This document shows positions 16,351 to 24,403 of a DNA stretch of 64,000 bases, in pieces. The notes beneath the pieces were generated by a model. It made no database searches and had not been told where the DNA came from. It saw nothing but the letters and a program-made list of their open reading frames with translations. Where the stretch lies: NCBI GenBank assembly GCA_020444325.1, contig JAHLLD010000004.1:289644-353643 (forward strand), written 5' to 3'. The position numbers and the translations under genes are program-made. The stretch comes from a bacterium. Lineage in GTDB: Bacteria; Bacteroidota; Ignavibacteria; SZUA-365. The stretch's first letter is position 1. Each line of letters starts with the position of its first letter.

Positions 16351-18791
16351 GGCAGTTTCTCCCCGGGTTGGAGAATGAGGCATTTCCATGGAGACCGCCG
16401 GACGGTGGCGGCGTCCAGCACCAGCCGGTGCATGGCGCCGCTTTGCCAGAGCACTGCCTGGTCTGCGTAGTGATCACTGAACGGCTGTCCCGACTGTCCC
16501 GAGGTGATAATGATATAGCTGGAATCGGGGGCGTGCATATCGGTGACGAAACGCATGGAGGGACCCACAACGGCATTGTACGGATGCGCGAAGCTGTATT
16601 CTCCATTGTTCACCGTGGTATTATTGCCGCCGACGGACATCGGTCCGATATTGAAAATCCTGTCGAGCGGGGCGACTTCCCCGAGGGGATGCCTGAGCGT
16701 TACCGTGTGCATTTCGCCCCATCGCCAGCTGTCCATTCGTGGACCGAAGCGCTGCCGCAGTGCGGTCACCGCCTCGGTGACACTGCGAATCAGCATATGC
16801 TGCCGCGTCTCGCGCCTCGGCGTCCGCATGTCGTCGAATACCGTTGTCGCTGTGTCATGCAGAAGCCGCGGGAGCACCCGTGTCGGAATATTGCTCAGGA
16901 ACACGTAGTTGTCGAACAGTGTGCTGTCGAGGTCATCATCGAGCGTATTATGCAGAAGCCGCATATACGTGCTGTTGAAAATGGAAGCCTCGATAGAGGA
17001 GGTGTGCATGCGGCAATCCCAGGCTGCGAGCCGGTTCATGACGCGTGTCAGCAGCACGGGACGCGTATCCCACTGCTGCAGCGCCTCGACCATTGCGTCG
17101 CGCAGGGTATCAGCCGCAACGGATTGCACGTCCATCTGCATCAGCATGAAGTCTTCGGTGCTGAACTGTTTTTGCTGTGAGAGCAATTGCCGAATGCGGG
17201 TGACACGCGCGTCGCTTTCCCACAGTCGTGAAATGTACCAGGGGAAATCATCAACGATTTTGTTGTTGGCCGTGGCGAACATCCCGCCTTCGGGATTGTA
17301 TGCCCGGGGCAGCCGGTCGTAAGGGACATAGCCCGTCCACGGATCCATGTGGGCCGTACCGTCATTCGGCAGCTGCGGCGAAACGTCGTCACGCCGTATC
17401 GGGATGCGTCCCGTGGCCGTATAGCCGATATTGCCTTCACGGTCACCGTACACCAGGTTCTGTCCCGGCACGGCAAAGGTGGTGAGCGATTGCAGCACCT
17501 CCTCCCACGACCCCGCATGATTGAGGCGATAAAACGCCAGCACCTCGTCACTCATTTCCTGTCCCGCCCAGCGCATGCTCACGGCGGGAAGCTCCGCGAA
17601 ACGGGAGGGACGGCGAATGACGCCCTTTTGGGGATACACGTCGCTGATGATGGGACCATGAATGGTCGTGGCTACCTGCAGAACGACAGGCAGACTGTCA
17701 CGCACGATGATGGAATCGGTGCGCACATGCAGTGGCAGCTGTTTCCCTTCGACGACGTAGGTGGAATCCCGCATGTTCACGTTTTCGACGAAGAAATCCA
17801 CATCGTCGGTCATCATGTTGGTCAGTCCCCAGGCAATGTCGTCGTTGCGTCCGATTACCACCGCGGGAACACCGGGCAGTGTCACGCCGGCAACATTGAG
17901 TCCGGGCGCGCTGAGATGCATGACATACCAGCGTGCTGGCTGCATGTACATCAGATGCGGATCGTTGGCAAGCAGGACGCCGCCGGTGCTGCTGTGGCTG
18001 CCGTTCACCACCCAGCTGTTGCTGCCGATCGCCGAGCCTTCGAGGCCGAACAGTCGCTGAGCCTCCCTGCGCGCGTCCCTGAGACTGCCCGCCTGCGCGA
18101 TGGCGGCGGGGAAGTCGGGCGGCAGAATGCGCGCGGCATCGTCGGGGTAGGTAGGGAACAGCTCCTGGGCACGTTCCTCCCCGAGCCGGTCACGCAATTC
18201 ACCCATGGTGAGGTCCACCCACCAGGACAGGGCCAGTTCCCATCCCATCAGTCTTGCGAGGAGGAGGGAATGGCGTGGCGTCCATCGCTCCGGTGTGTAC
18301 TGCAGCAGATCAAATTCTATCGGGTAACTGCCGTCGTTTTCTTCTATATATGCGTTGACACCGCGTGCATAGGCTTCGAGGATGCGCATGGTCTGCGGGG
18401 AGACATGCGCTGCGAGGCTATCTGCGAGCAGATGGATACCTACCGTTCTCATGAGGCGGTCGACCGGCACGAGGCGCGGACCAAGGACTTCAGCCAGGCG
18501 TCCCTCTCCATAGCGCCGGAGCAGATCCATCTGCCAGAGACGGTCCTGCGCGTGCACATATCCCGCCGTGAAATACGCATCGTATTCCGACGAGGCGAGA
18601 ATATGCGGCACGCCGAGTTCATCTCGCCAGACTTCGACCTCGCCGGCAAGCCCGGCCACTTCCTGTGTCCCCTCCGTTTCCGGCAGGGACTTGGTGATGA
18701 GAAAGCCGAGGAGGACGGCGCCGATAATCAGCAGGCTGAGCACTGTCCCCGCGAGGCCAAACAGCAATATGCGTTTCCGTGAAGGCTCCAT
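16347..18791 (-). CDS. Penicillin acylase-family Ntn hydrolase
   Basis: An 814-residue member of the S45 amidase family, which hydrolyses amide bonds (beta-lactam side chains, acyl-homoserine lactones, N-acyl amino acids). A single membrane anchor or signal (residues ~8-33) places it outside the cytoplasm. The alpha region contains YVHAQDRLWQMDLLRRYGEG. The self-cleavage site is before S257 (IGS-N-SW), the nucleophile that becomes the beta-subunit N-terminus. It is followed by GGVLLANDPHL, GRNDDIAWGLTN and a C-terminal MSVGGNNTTVN segment. Substrate cannot be told from sequence. First gene of the acylase-sirtuin-pyk-T9SS run. Confidence 0.9.
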   Translation of the reverse strand: MEPSRKRILLFGLAGTVLSLLIIGAVLLGFLITKSLPETEGTQEVAGLAGEVEVWRDELGVPHILASSEYDAYFTAGYVHAQDRLWQMDLLRRYGEGRLAEVLGPRLVPVDRLMRTVGIHLLADSLAAHVSPQTMRILEAYARGVNAYIEENDGSYPIEFDLLQYTPERWTPRHSLLLARLMGWELALSWWVDLTMGELRDRLGEERAQELFPTYPDDAARILPPDFPAAIAQAGSLRDARREAQRLFGLEGSAIGSNSWVVNGSHSSTGGVLLANDPHLMYMQPARWYVMHLSAPGLNVAGVTLPGVPAVVIGRNDDIAWGLTNMMTDDVDFFVENVNMRDSTYVVEGKQLPLHVRTDSIIVRDSLPVVLQVATTIHGPIISDVYPQKGVIRRPSRFAELPAVSMRWAGQEMSDEVLAFYRLNHAGSWEEVLQSLTTFAVPGQNLVYGDREGNIGYTATGRIPIRRDDVSPQLPNDGTAHMDPWTGYVPYDRLPRAYNPEGGMFATANNKIVDDFPWYISRLWESDARVTRIRQLLSQQKQFSTEDFMLMQMDVQSVAADTLRDAMVEALQQWDTRPVLLTRVMNRLAAWDCRMHTSSIEASIFNSTYMRLLHNTLDDDLDSTLFDNYVFLSNIPTRVLPRLLHDTATTVFDDMRTPRRETRQHMLIRSVTEAVTALRQRFGPRMDSWRWGEMHTVTLRHPLGEVAPLDRIFNIGPMSVGGNNTTVNNGEYSFAHPYNAVVGPSMRFVTDMHAPDSSYIIITSGQSGQPFSDHYADQAVLWQSGAMHRLVLDAATVRRSPWKCLILQPGEKLP

Positions 18792-18955
18792 GGCAGCATC
18801 AAACTAGCAACGGCATGATCCAAATCCAATGCTGCTTCGGGGAGTTACATTTCATCAAAAAAATGTGTAACATTCAGCAATTCACAATGAATACGACGGT
18901 TGAGATGCAGTTCCGATCCAGAGGAAGATTCCCGGAATTCACATTGGAGGGTGCG

Positions 18956-20482
18956 ATGAGGCGAGCACTGCTTCACGTATTGCTGATTGTAGCGGTTTTT
19001 CCGCTGTCACTGTTGGCGCAGCAGGACTATCCGGAACGAGAGAATCTCGGTCCGATGATCAATTCGGAATACGATGAGGTGCTGCCCGTTATCGCTCCTG
19101 ATGCAAAAACCCTGTATTTCGTGAGAAAAGGACATCCCGAGAACGCCGGTCCCGAACATCTTGACGATATCTGGTACAGCGAACTGCAGGCGGACGGCAG
19201 CTGGGGTCCCGCACGCAACATCGGTGCGCCGCTGAATACGGAAGGCTACAACTTCGTCTGTTCCGTCATGCCCGACAACAACGCGCTGATGCTCGGCAAT
19301 CAGTATCTGCCGGATGGGGGACAGGATGAAGGGGTTTCGATGACCTATCGTGACAGCAGCGGCTGGTCGGCCCCGCGCAATCTGAAAATCCTCAACCTCG
19401 GCAATACCTCGGAATGGTCGGAGTACACACTCTCGCCCGATGGACAGGTGCTGATCATGTCCATCAAACGCGCCGACAGTCTCGGGGGACGCGATCTGTA
19501 CATCAGTTTTCTGCAGGAAGACAACACGTGGACGGAACCGAAGAACCTCGGCGAGGGCGTCAACTCGGTGGAGCAGGATATCACGCCGTTCCTCGCGGCC
19601 GATGGTGTGACGCTGTATTTCTCCAGTAATCGTCCGGGTGGCTATGGAAACAACGACGTGTACGTCACGCGACGTCAGGACGAAAGCTGGCTGAACTGGT
19701 CCAAACCCAAGAATCTCGGATATCCCATCAATACACCGGGCTGGGATGCGTACTATACGGTCCCGGCGAACGGGGAATACGCGTATTTCGTCTCCACGAG
19801 CAAAGGATACGGCAAAAGCGACATTTTCCGCATCGTGCTGCCTGAAGATGCGCGTCCTATTCCCGTCATGCTGGTCAGTGGCAAGGTCACCGATCTCGAT
19901 GGGAATATCGTGCCTGCCACGATCTCGTATGAACGCCTCTCTGACGGAGAAGAGATAGGAAAGGCGACGGTGGACCCGGAAACCGGCCGCTATAAAATCG
20001 CACTTCCCATGGGATACGACTATGGTTTCCACGCAGACGCCGACGGCTATTATCCCCTCAGCGAACATCTCGATCTGACCGACATGGGTGGATACGACGA
20101 AGTGCAGCGCGATCTCGTGCTGGCGCCGCTGCTGCATGGAACGTCCATTCGCCTCAATAACATATTCTTCGACTTCGACATGGACGTCCTGCGTCCCGAA
20201 TCGTTTGCTGAGCTCGACCGCCTGGTCAAGCTGCTGAAGAAGTATCCCAGCATGATGATTCAGATCGACGGCCACACCGATGATTACGGTGGATACGATT
20301 ACAACATGAAGCTCTCCCGCCGCCGTGCTGCCGCCGTCGTGAACTATCTAATTTCCAAGGGAATTTCTTCGATCCGGTTGATCTCACGCGGATTCGGCAA
20401 AACACGTCCCGTCGCCACCAATGACACCGACGAGGGCAGGCAGCTGAACCGGCGTGTCGAATACACCATTCTGCAGAACTGA
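18956..20482 (+). CDS. OmpA-family protein with PD40 beta-propeller repeats
   Basis: A 508-residue outer-membrane-associated protein. The start at 18956 has GGAGG six bases upstream and gives a clean signal peptide (LLIVAVFPLSLLAQ). Residues ~35-300 carry PD40/WD40-like repeats (DEVLPVIAPDAKTLYFVRKG, YFSSNRPGGYGNNDVYV, YFVSTSKGYGKSDIFRI). A short carboxypeptidase-regulatory-like beta domain follows (SGKVTDLDGNIVPATI). The C-terminal OmpA domain binds peptidoglycan (FFDFDMDVLRPES, IDGHTDDYGGYDYNMKLS, SRGFGKTRPVATNDTDEGR). This layout resembles the PorE/SprE-associated lipoprotein-like proteins of T9SS bacteria, though no lipobox is present. Confidence 0.9.
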   Translation: MRRALLHVLLIVAVFPLSLLAQQDYPERENLGPMINSEYDEVLPVIAPDAKTLYFVRKGHPENAGPEHLDDIWYSELQADGSWGPARNIGAPLNTEGYNFVCSVMPDNNALMLGNQYLPDGGQDEGVSMTYRDSSGWSAPRNLKILNLGNTSEWSEYTLSPDGQVLIMSIKRADSLGGRDLYISFLQEDNTWTEPKNLGEGVNSVEQDITPFLAADGVTLYFSSNRPGGYGNNDVYVTRRQDESWLNWSKPKNLGYPINTPGWDAYYTVPANGEYAYFVSTSKGYGKSDIFRIVLPEDARPIPVMLVSGKVTDLDGNIVPATISYERLSDGEEIGKATVDPETGRYKIALPMGYDYGFHADADGYYPLSEHLDLTDMGGYDEVQRDLVLAPLLHGTSIRLNNIFFDFDMDVLRPESFAELDRLVKLLKKYPSMMIQIDGHTDDYGGYDYNMKLSRRRAAAVVNYLISKGISSIRLISRGFGKTRPVATNDTDEGRQLNRRVEYTILQN

Positions 20483-20507
20483 TCACCATCCGAACCGAGG
20501 ACGTTGT

Positions 20508-20849
20508 ATGCCTTCGATGATGCCGCGGATCAAATTCCGTTCACTTCCCATTCAAATCCTTCTCTGTATCGTAACCTTCGGGATTTATGCGCTCTACTGG
20601 TTCTATGTGACCGCCGTGGAGATGCATGACGCCGTGGGTGACGGGGAGGGCTCGCCCGGTCTCTGGCTGGTGCTGATGTTTATTCCTTTCGGCTCACTGT
20701 TCGCAACGTATTTTTATTCCACCCTGTACGAAAAATGGAGCGAAGAGTCATTTAATCGTTGGCTCCTTTGGGTAATTTGGATTATTTTTTCGCCTGCGGT
20801 GTGGTTTATCGTTCAGAGTGAACTCAATAAGCGCTCGACATACCACTGA
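20508..20849 (+). CDS. Small DUF4234-like membrane protein
   Basis: A 113-residue protein starting at 20508, with GAGG 7 bp upstream. Three hydrophobic helices are visible: IQILLCIVTFGIYALYWFYV, LWLVLMFIPFGSLFATYFY and LLWVIWIIFSPAVWFIV. The motif TFGIYALYWFY with a following basic/polar C-terminus (SELNK) is characteristic of DUF4234 proteins. Function unknown. It lies 25 bp after the OmpA gene on the same strand and is likely co-transcribed. Confidence 0.75.
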   Translation: MPSMMPRIKFRSLPIQILLCIVTFGIYALYWFYVTAVEMHDAVGDGEGSPGLWLVLMFIPFGSLFATYFYSTLYEKWSEESFNRWLLWVIWIIFSPAVWFIVQSELNKRSTYH

Positions 20850-20890
20850 CCGGCCCATTCTCAACCACACGACCGACGAAGGCGACTTCA

Positions 20891-21109
20891 ATGAGCAAAT
20901 TCGAAACTTCGCTGTCGGATAATTCCGGCTGCCACATTACGCTGTTTCATGACCCCGAAGATCCCCTGAGCTGGGTGATCCGAAAATGGAAAAAATCTTT
21001 CTTCGGCAAGAAGGTTGAACTGTCGCGCTGGTTCAACAGCCGCGAACAGGCCGAAGCCTTTGCCGAATCCCTTCTCGAAGAGCATCGGCGCGCGGGGAGG
21101 ACGAATTGA
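20891..21109 (+). CDS. Small soluble hypothetical protein (72 aa)
   Basis: A short, charged protein without a recognisable domain (ITLFHDPEDPLSWVIRKWKK, then a helical C-terminus with SREQAEAFAESLLEEHRRA). GAAGG is 8 bp before the ATG. Support for a real gene comes from the good ribosome site and from its TTGA overlap with the next gene. Basic patches could mean nucleic acid or membrane contact, but nothing firm can be said. Confidence 0.6.
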   Translation: MSKFETSLSDNSGCHITLFHDPEDPLSWVIRKWKKSFFGKKVELSRWFNSREQAEAFAESLLEEHRRAGRTN

Positions 21110-21369
21110 GCGAATCCGGTGATACCAGCCTGTACTGCTACGCTGTCGAGAATATCCTGCGCCAGGTGGACGGCCGCGAAGCTGACCTCGGACGGTATAC
21201 GGTGCGATTCTACGTCAGGGATGGCCGTCCTTCCCGCGAAGCGACGGACGACATCGAGGAATTTTTCTACTATCCATCCGGTGGCACCATACGGGATGGT
21301 GACCTGAACATTCTGTTCTACGAACCCAAGCTCGACACCTATCACCCTTCAAACCGCGAACGCAAATAA
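21106..21369 (+). CDS. Small hypothetical protein with TTG start (87 aa)
   Basis: An 87-residue acidic protein with beta-rich segments (RYTVRFYVRDGRPSREAT, GDLNILFYEPKL). It starts at a TTG that overlaps the previous stop (TTGA). A strong GGGGAGG at 5 bp decides this unusual start and implies translational coupling of the two small proteins. No known family recognised; the pair may form a two-component complex (inference). Confidence 0.6.
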   Translation: MSESGDTSLYCYAVENILRQVDGREADLGRYTVRFYVRDGRPSREATDDIEEFFYYPSGGTIRDGDLNILFYEPKLDTYHPSNRERK

Positions 21370-21383
21370 CACGTATCGCGCAA

Positions 21384-21419
21384 ACATCCCGTTTCGCGCA
21401 GACATCCCGTTTCGCGCAG
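21384..21419. repeat. 18-bp tandem duplication
   Basis: ACATCCCGTTTCGCGCAG occurs twice head to tail (21384-21401 and 21402-21419), with a partial earlier copy (TATCGCGCAA). It lies between the small-protein pair and the nitrilase gene. The unit is a multiple of three but is not in a gene. Confidence 0.7.
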
Positions 21420-21477
21420 TCAACACTTGTTGCGCAACGAACCCGCACAGCGAACCAAAGCAACGGCGCCCATTACC

Positions 21478-22281
21478 ATGATATTTTCCGCCCTCCAGTT
21501 CTGTCCCGCATTTCTCGATGTCAATGCAAATCGAACCCGGCTGACGGCCTACCTGCGTACCTGTGACGCCGATGTGGCCGTGCTTCCGGAGCTTTGCACT
21601 ACCGGTTACTTCTTCCATGACGGCGCCCAGCTCGATGCCGTAGCGGAAGACGCCGGAGGTCCCACCGTTCAGTGGCTGCGCGAGATGGCGGCGGAACGGG
21701 ACATGGTGATTGTGGCAGGCTTCGCGGAGCGGGATGGCGAGGATATCTATAACTCCGCCGCGACCGTGTTCCCTGATGGCAGTACGCGCATCTATCGCAA
21801 AGTGCACCTGTTCGCGGAAGAGAAGAAGCACTTCACTCCGGGAGACAAAGGATTCGAGGTGTATACGTGGGACCGCGAACTGCGTTTCGGTGTCATGATC
21901 TGTTATGACTGGCGTTTCCCCGAAGCCGCGCGCAGCCTGGCCCTGCAGGGCGCGCAGGTGATTCTGCATCCTTCCAACCTCGTGGCTCCGCCGCGGCTCT
22001 GGAAGCCCGTCATGCGTACGCGGAGTTTCGAGAACAAGGTCTATACGGTGACCGCGAACAGAAACGGGGAAGAGCGTCGGGGTGAGATGGGACTGGTGTT
22101 CCATGGCTGCAGTCAGATTATCGCGCCGAACGGCAGCACACTCGGAGAAGTGGATGAGCTGTACGAGGGCTGGCTCACGGCGGACTTCGATCCTACACGT
22201 GCCGATGAAAAAGCGTTTTCTTCCTGGAATAATATTTTTACTGACAGGCGGCCCGAACTTTACGGGCCCGGGACGTCCTGA
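21478..22281 (+). CDS. Nitrilase-superfamily carbon-nitrogen hydrolase
   Basis: A 267-residue member of the CN-hydrolase family, which cleaves nitriles or amides through a Glu-Lys-Cys triad. The catalytic residues are Glu in VAVLPELCTTG, Lys in YRKVHLF and Cys in MICYDWRFPE. The ATG at 21478 is chosen because it starts right at the first beta strand (IFSALQFCPAF); an upstream TTG would add unrelated residues. The gene ends 3 bp before the acyltransferase gene, so it is in the same transcription unit as lpxK. Substrate not assignable; omega-amidase and carbamoylputrescine-like activities are both possible. Confidence 0.9.
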   Translation: MIFSALQFCPAFLDVNANRTRLTAYLRTCDADVAVLPELCTTGYFFHDGAQLDAVAEDAGGPTVQWLREMAAERDMVIVAGFAERDGEDIYNSAATVFPDGSTRIYRKVHLFAEEKKHFTPGDKGFEVYTWDRELRFGVMICYDWRFPEAARSLALQGAQVILHPSNLVAPPRLWKPVMRTRSFENKVYTVTANRNGEERRGEMGLVFHGCSQIIAPNGSTLGEVDELYEGWLTADFDPTRADEKAFSSWNNIFTDRRPELYGPGTS

Positions 22282-22284
22282 TCC

Positions 22285-22908
22285 ATGCAACACTGGCTGC
22301 TTCGCACGCTGATTGAACTGCTCATGCGCACGGTGACCTTCACCGTGGAAAATGAGGAGGCCATGCTCGCGCTTCTCGACGAAGGGAAACCGTTTGTCCT
22401 CGTGTTCTGGCACGGCTCGATGACGTATCCCTGGTGGCACATGCGCTTCAAAAAAGCGGCTGCCCTGGTCAGTCACAGTAAGGACGGACAAATCCTTGCA
22501 AACCTGCTTTCCAGCTGGGGGTATCACGTGCTGCGCGGCAGCAGCAGCCGCGGAAGCAAGGAAGCCATGCAGACCATGCGCGCCGCCGTGCGTGAAGGAC
22601 ATGTGCTCTGCGTGACACCCGATGGTCCCCGCGGACCGTATCATGAGATGAAAATGGGTGCCGTGCGTGTGGCGCAGACTACCGGGGTCCCTCTCATCTC
22701 GGTGAGTGTCGGCTACCGCCGCTACCGCCGTCTCAAGAGCTGGGACCGCTTTGAAATTCCCTTCCCCTTCACACGGGCACGTGTGGTGTACAGTGACCCT
22801 GTGATGATCGACCCGTCCATCACCGGCGAACCGCTCGACGAGCTGCGGCACGATCTCGAAAAAGCCATGCTCGCCCAGTATCGCACCGCCGTTCTCGAAG
22901 TGTCCTGA
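22285..22908 (+). CDS. DUF374 lysophospholipid acyltransferase-like protein
   Basis: A 207-residue inner-membrane acyltransferase-like protein. The catalytic-type motif FWHGSMTYPWW replaces the HxxxxD of PlsC. RGSSSRGSKEAM and VTPDGPRGPYHEMKMGAV are the typical DUF374 motifs, with phosphate-binding arginine and glycine residues. DUF374 genes often sit in lipid A clusters next to kdtA and lpxK, as here, which suggests an envelope lipid substrate (inference). Confidence 0.85.
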   Translation: MQHWLLRTLIELLMRTVTFTVENEEAMLALLDEGKPFVLVFWHGSMTYPWWHMRFKKAAALVSHSKDGQILANLLSSWGYHVLRGSSSRGSKEAMQTMRAAVREGHVLCVTPDGPRGPYHEMKMGAVRVAQTTGVPLISVSVGYRRYRRLKSWDRFEIPFPFTRARVVYSDPVMIDPSITGEPLDELRHDLEKAMLAQYRTAVLEVS

Positions 22909-22923
22909 CACCGGCGGCCTCCC

Positions 22924-23955
22924 ATGCTTTCTTCTCTTTACGGACTCGGAATGCAACTGCGGAATACGGCGTATGACCGCGGCTGGCTTCGTTCGCATTC
23001 CTGCGCAGTGCCCGTGATATCGGTAGGAAATCTCACCGCGGGTGGTACGGGCAAGACGCCGGTGGTCGAAGCCCTGCTGCGCGCCATGCTCCCCGATTGG
23101 CGTGTCGCCATGGTTACCCGCGGCTATCGTCGGAAGAGCAGCGGACTGCTTGTCGTCTCCGACGGGGCAGGGAAACGCAGCGGTGTGGAAGAAAGCGGCG
23201 ATGAGGCTGCACAGGTGGCGGCAAAATTTCCGTCGGCCGTGGTGATCGCTGACGAACAGCGAGTGCGCGGCGCCCGCTACGCGGCAGACAACTTCGGGGT
23301 GCAGCGTATCGTCCTCGATGACGCCTACCAGCATCGCGCCCTGGCGAGGGACTGCAACATCCTCGTGCTCGATGCACGCTATCCACTCGCGTCGCTGCGA
23401 CTGCTCCCCGCGGGACGACTGCGTGAGCCTCTCCGCGGCATCGACCGGGCGGATATCGTGCTGCTCAGTCGCTGCGAGGACGCCATGCAGGTGGAAGCCT
23501 TGCGGCAAGAGGTCTCACGTCGCACATCGGTACCCGTATTCGCAACCCGCTTCACTCCTGTAGCACTGTACCCCGTCGTTCCAGGCCGCACCGATGCGGC
23601 GTCGCATCCAGTTGATGCGCTTGCGGGGAAGCGCGTGCTGGCTTTTTGTGGTATCGCCTCGCCCGCATCATTCACACAGACGCTCGAGGGAATGGGAATG
23701 GAGGTCGCCGATACCATGCAGTTCCCGGATCATCACTGGTATAACAGTGACGATATGCAGAAACTGCATAATCGCGCGGAAGCACTGGGAACGGAACTCC
23801 TCGTGACAACGGAGAAAGATGCCGTACGTCTGCAGAAGCATGCCGGCGCGCTGTCCATGTTTGAAGTGCGCTACCCGCAGCTTGAACTGGAGTTCATTGA
23901 TGGGGATGATGCGAAGTTCTTTGAAGAGGTGGAGCGGCTGCTCGCGCAGCACTGA
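22924..23955 (+). CDS. lpxK: Tetraacyldisaccharide 4'-kinase LpxK
   Basis: Phosphorylates the 4' position of the lipid A precursor disaccharide on the cytoplasmic face of the inner membrane. The 343-residue length is normal. A Walker A motif (VGNLTAGGTGKTPVVEAL), the RGYRRKSSG segment, the acidic DEAAQVAAKFP and LDDAYQHRALARDCNILVLD define the family, with FPDHHWYNSDDM and TTEKDAVRL near the C-terminus. It is the last gene of the nitrilase-DUF374-lpxK run and ends 3 bp from the convergent zinc-finger gene. It shows that the organism makes lipid A. Confidence 0.95.
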   Translation: MLSSLYGLGMQLRNTAYDRGWLRSHSCAVPVISVGNLTAGGTGKTPVVEALLRAMLPDWRVAMVTRGYRRKSSGLLVVSDGAGKRSGVEESGDEAAQVAAKFPSAVVIADEQRVRGARYAADNFGVQRIVLDDAYQHRALARDCNILVLDARYPLASLRLLPAGRLREPLRGIDRADIVLLSRCEDAMQVEALRQEVSRRTSVPVFATRFTPVALYPVVPGRTDAASHPVDALAGKRVLAFCGIASPASFTQTLEGMGMEVADTMQFPDHHWYNSDDMQKLHNRAEALGTELLVTTEKDAVRLQKHAGALSMFEVRYPQLELEFIDGDDAKFFEEVERLLAQH

Positions 23956-23958
23956 CGC

Positions 23959-24255
23959 TCAGGAGTGTCGCTGCTGAAGGCGTGTGCGAAGCGTGCGGGA
24001 ACAGGGTTCACAGAAATGGGAGGTGGGATCGCCGCGCAGCACGTCAGTGGGAATATCCTCCTTGCAGAAAATGCAGCGCCCGTAGTCCCCACGCCGGATG
24101 CGTTCGAGCGCGAGCCGCAGCTCGTTCAGATGCGGATCGCCCTTGAAGGCGAGGCAGGCCGTAAGATATTCCTCCGACAGCTCCTGCAATGTTTCGTCGT
24201 ATCTGTCCTGCAGGATCGATGCGATACGATGGAGGATAATTTCGCGTATTTCCAT
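23959..24255 (-). CDS. TraR/DksA-family zinc-finger protein
   Basis: A 98-residue protein with an N-terminal coiled coil and a C4 zinc finger: C-x2-C in CIFCKEDIP and C-x2-C in FCEPCSR, joined by 17-20 residues. The segment LRLALERIRRGDYGRCIFC is typical of DksA-like proteins that enter the RNA polymerase secondary channel and tune transcription with ppGpp. It is shorter than E. coli DksA, resembling the YbiI/TraR-like group. Convergent with lpxK. Confidence 0.88.
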   Translation of the reverse strand: MEIREIILHRIASILQDRYDETLQELSEEYLTACLAFKGDPHLNELRLALERIRRGDYGRCIFCKEDIPTDVLRGDPTSHFCEPCSRTLRTRLQQRHS

Positions 24256-24403
24256 AGTCTGCGTGTCCAGAGACCGCTACCTCCTTTCAGGCAAAAGGGA
24301 GTAAAACTGTCTTAGAGGCGAGGGAAAACAATACCCTATATTTATCGGATTTCCGCTGAATGTCAAGGGGGATTTTTTTACAGTGGTACCCTGCGTACGC
24401 GGA

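Noticed and set aside
18841..18874. Imperfect inverted repeat GTTACATTT / AAATGTGTAAC upstream of the OmpA gene
   Set aside because: The arms need a two-base bulge and it occurs once; too weak to call an operator.
18779..18955. N-terminal extension of the OmpA/PD40 protein
   Set aside because: A GGAGG ribosome site and signal peptide define the start at 18956; the extension is Cys/Met-rich and unlike the family.
21349..23508. Long open frame (719 codons) on the - strand opposite the nitrilase, acyltransferase and lpxK genes
   Set aside because: The + strand encodes three clearly recognised enzymes here; the antisense frame is His/Arg-rich and motif-free, a normal by-product of GC-rich codon use.
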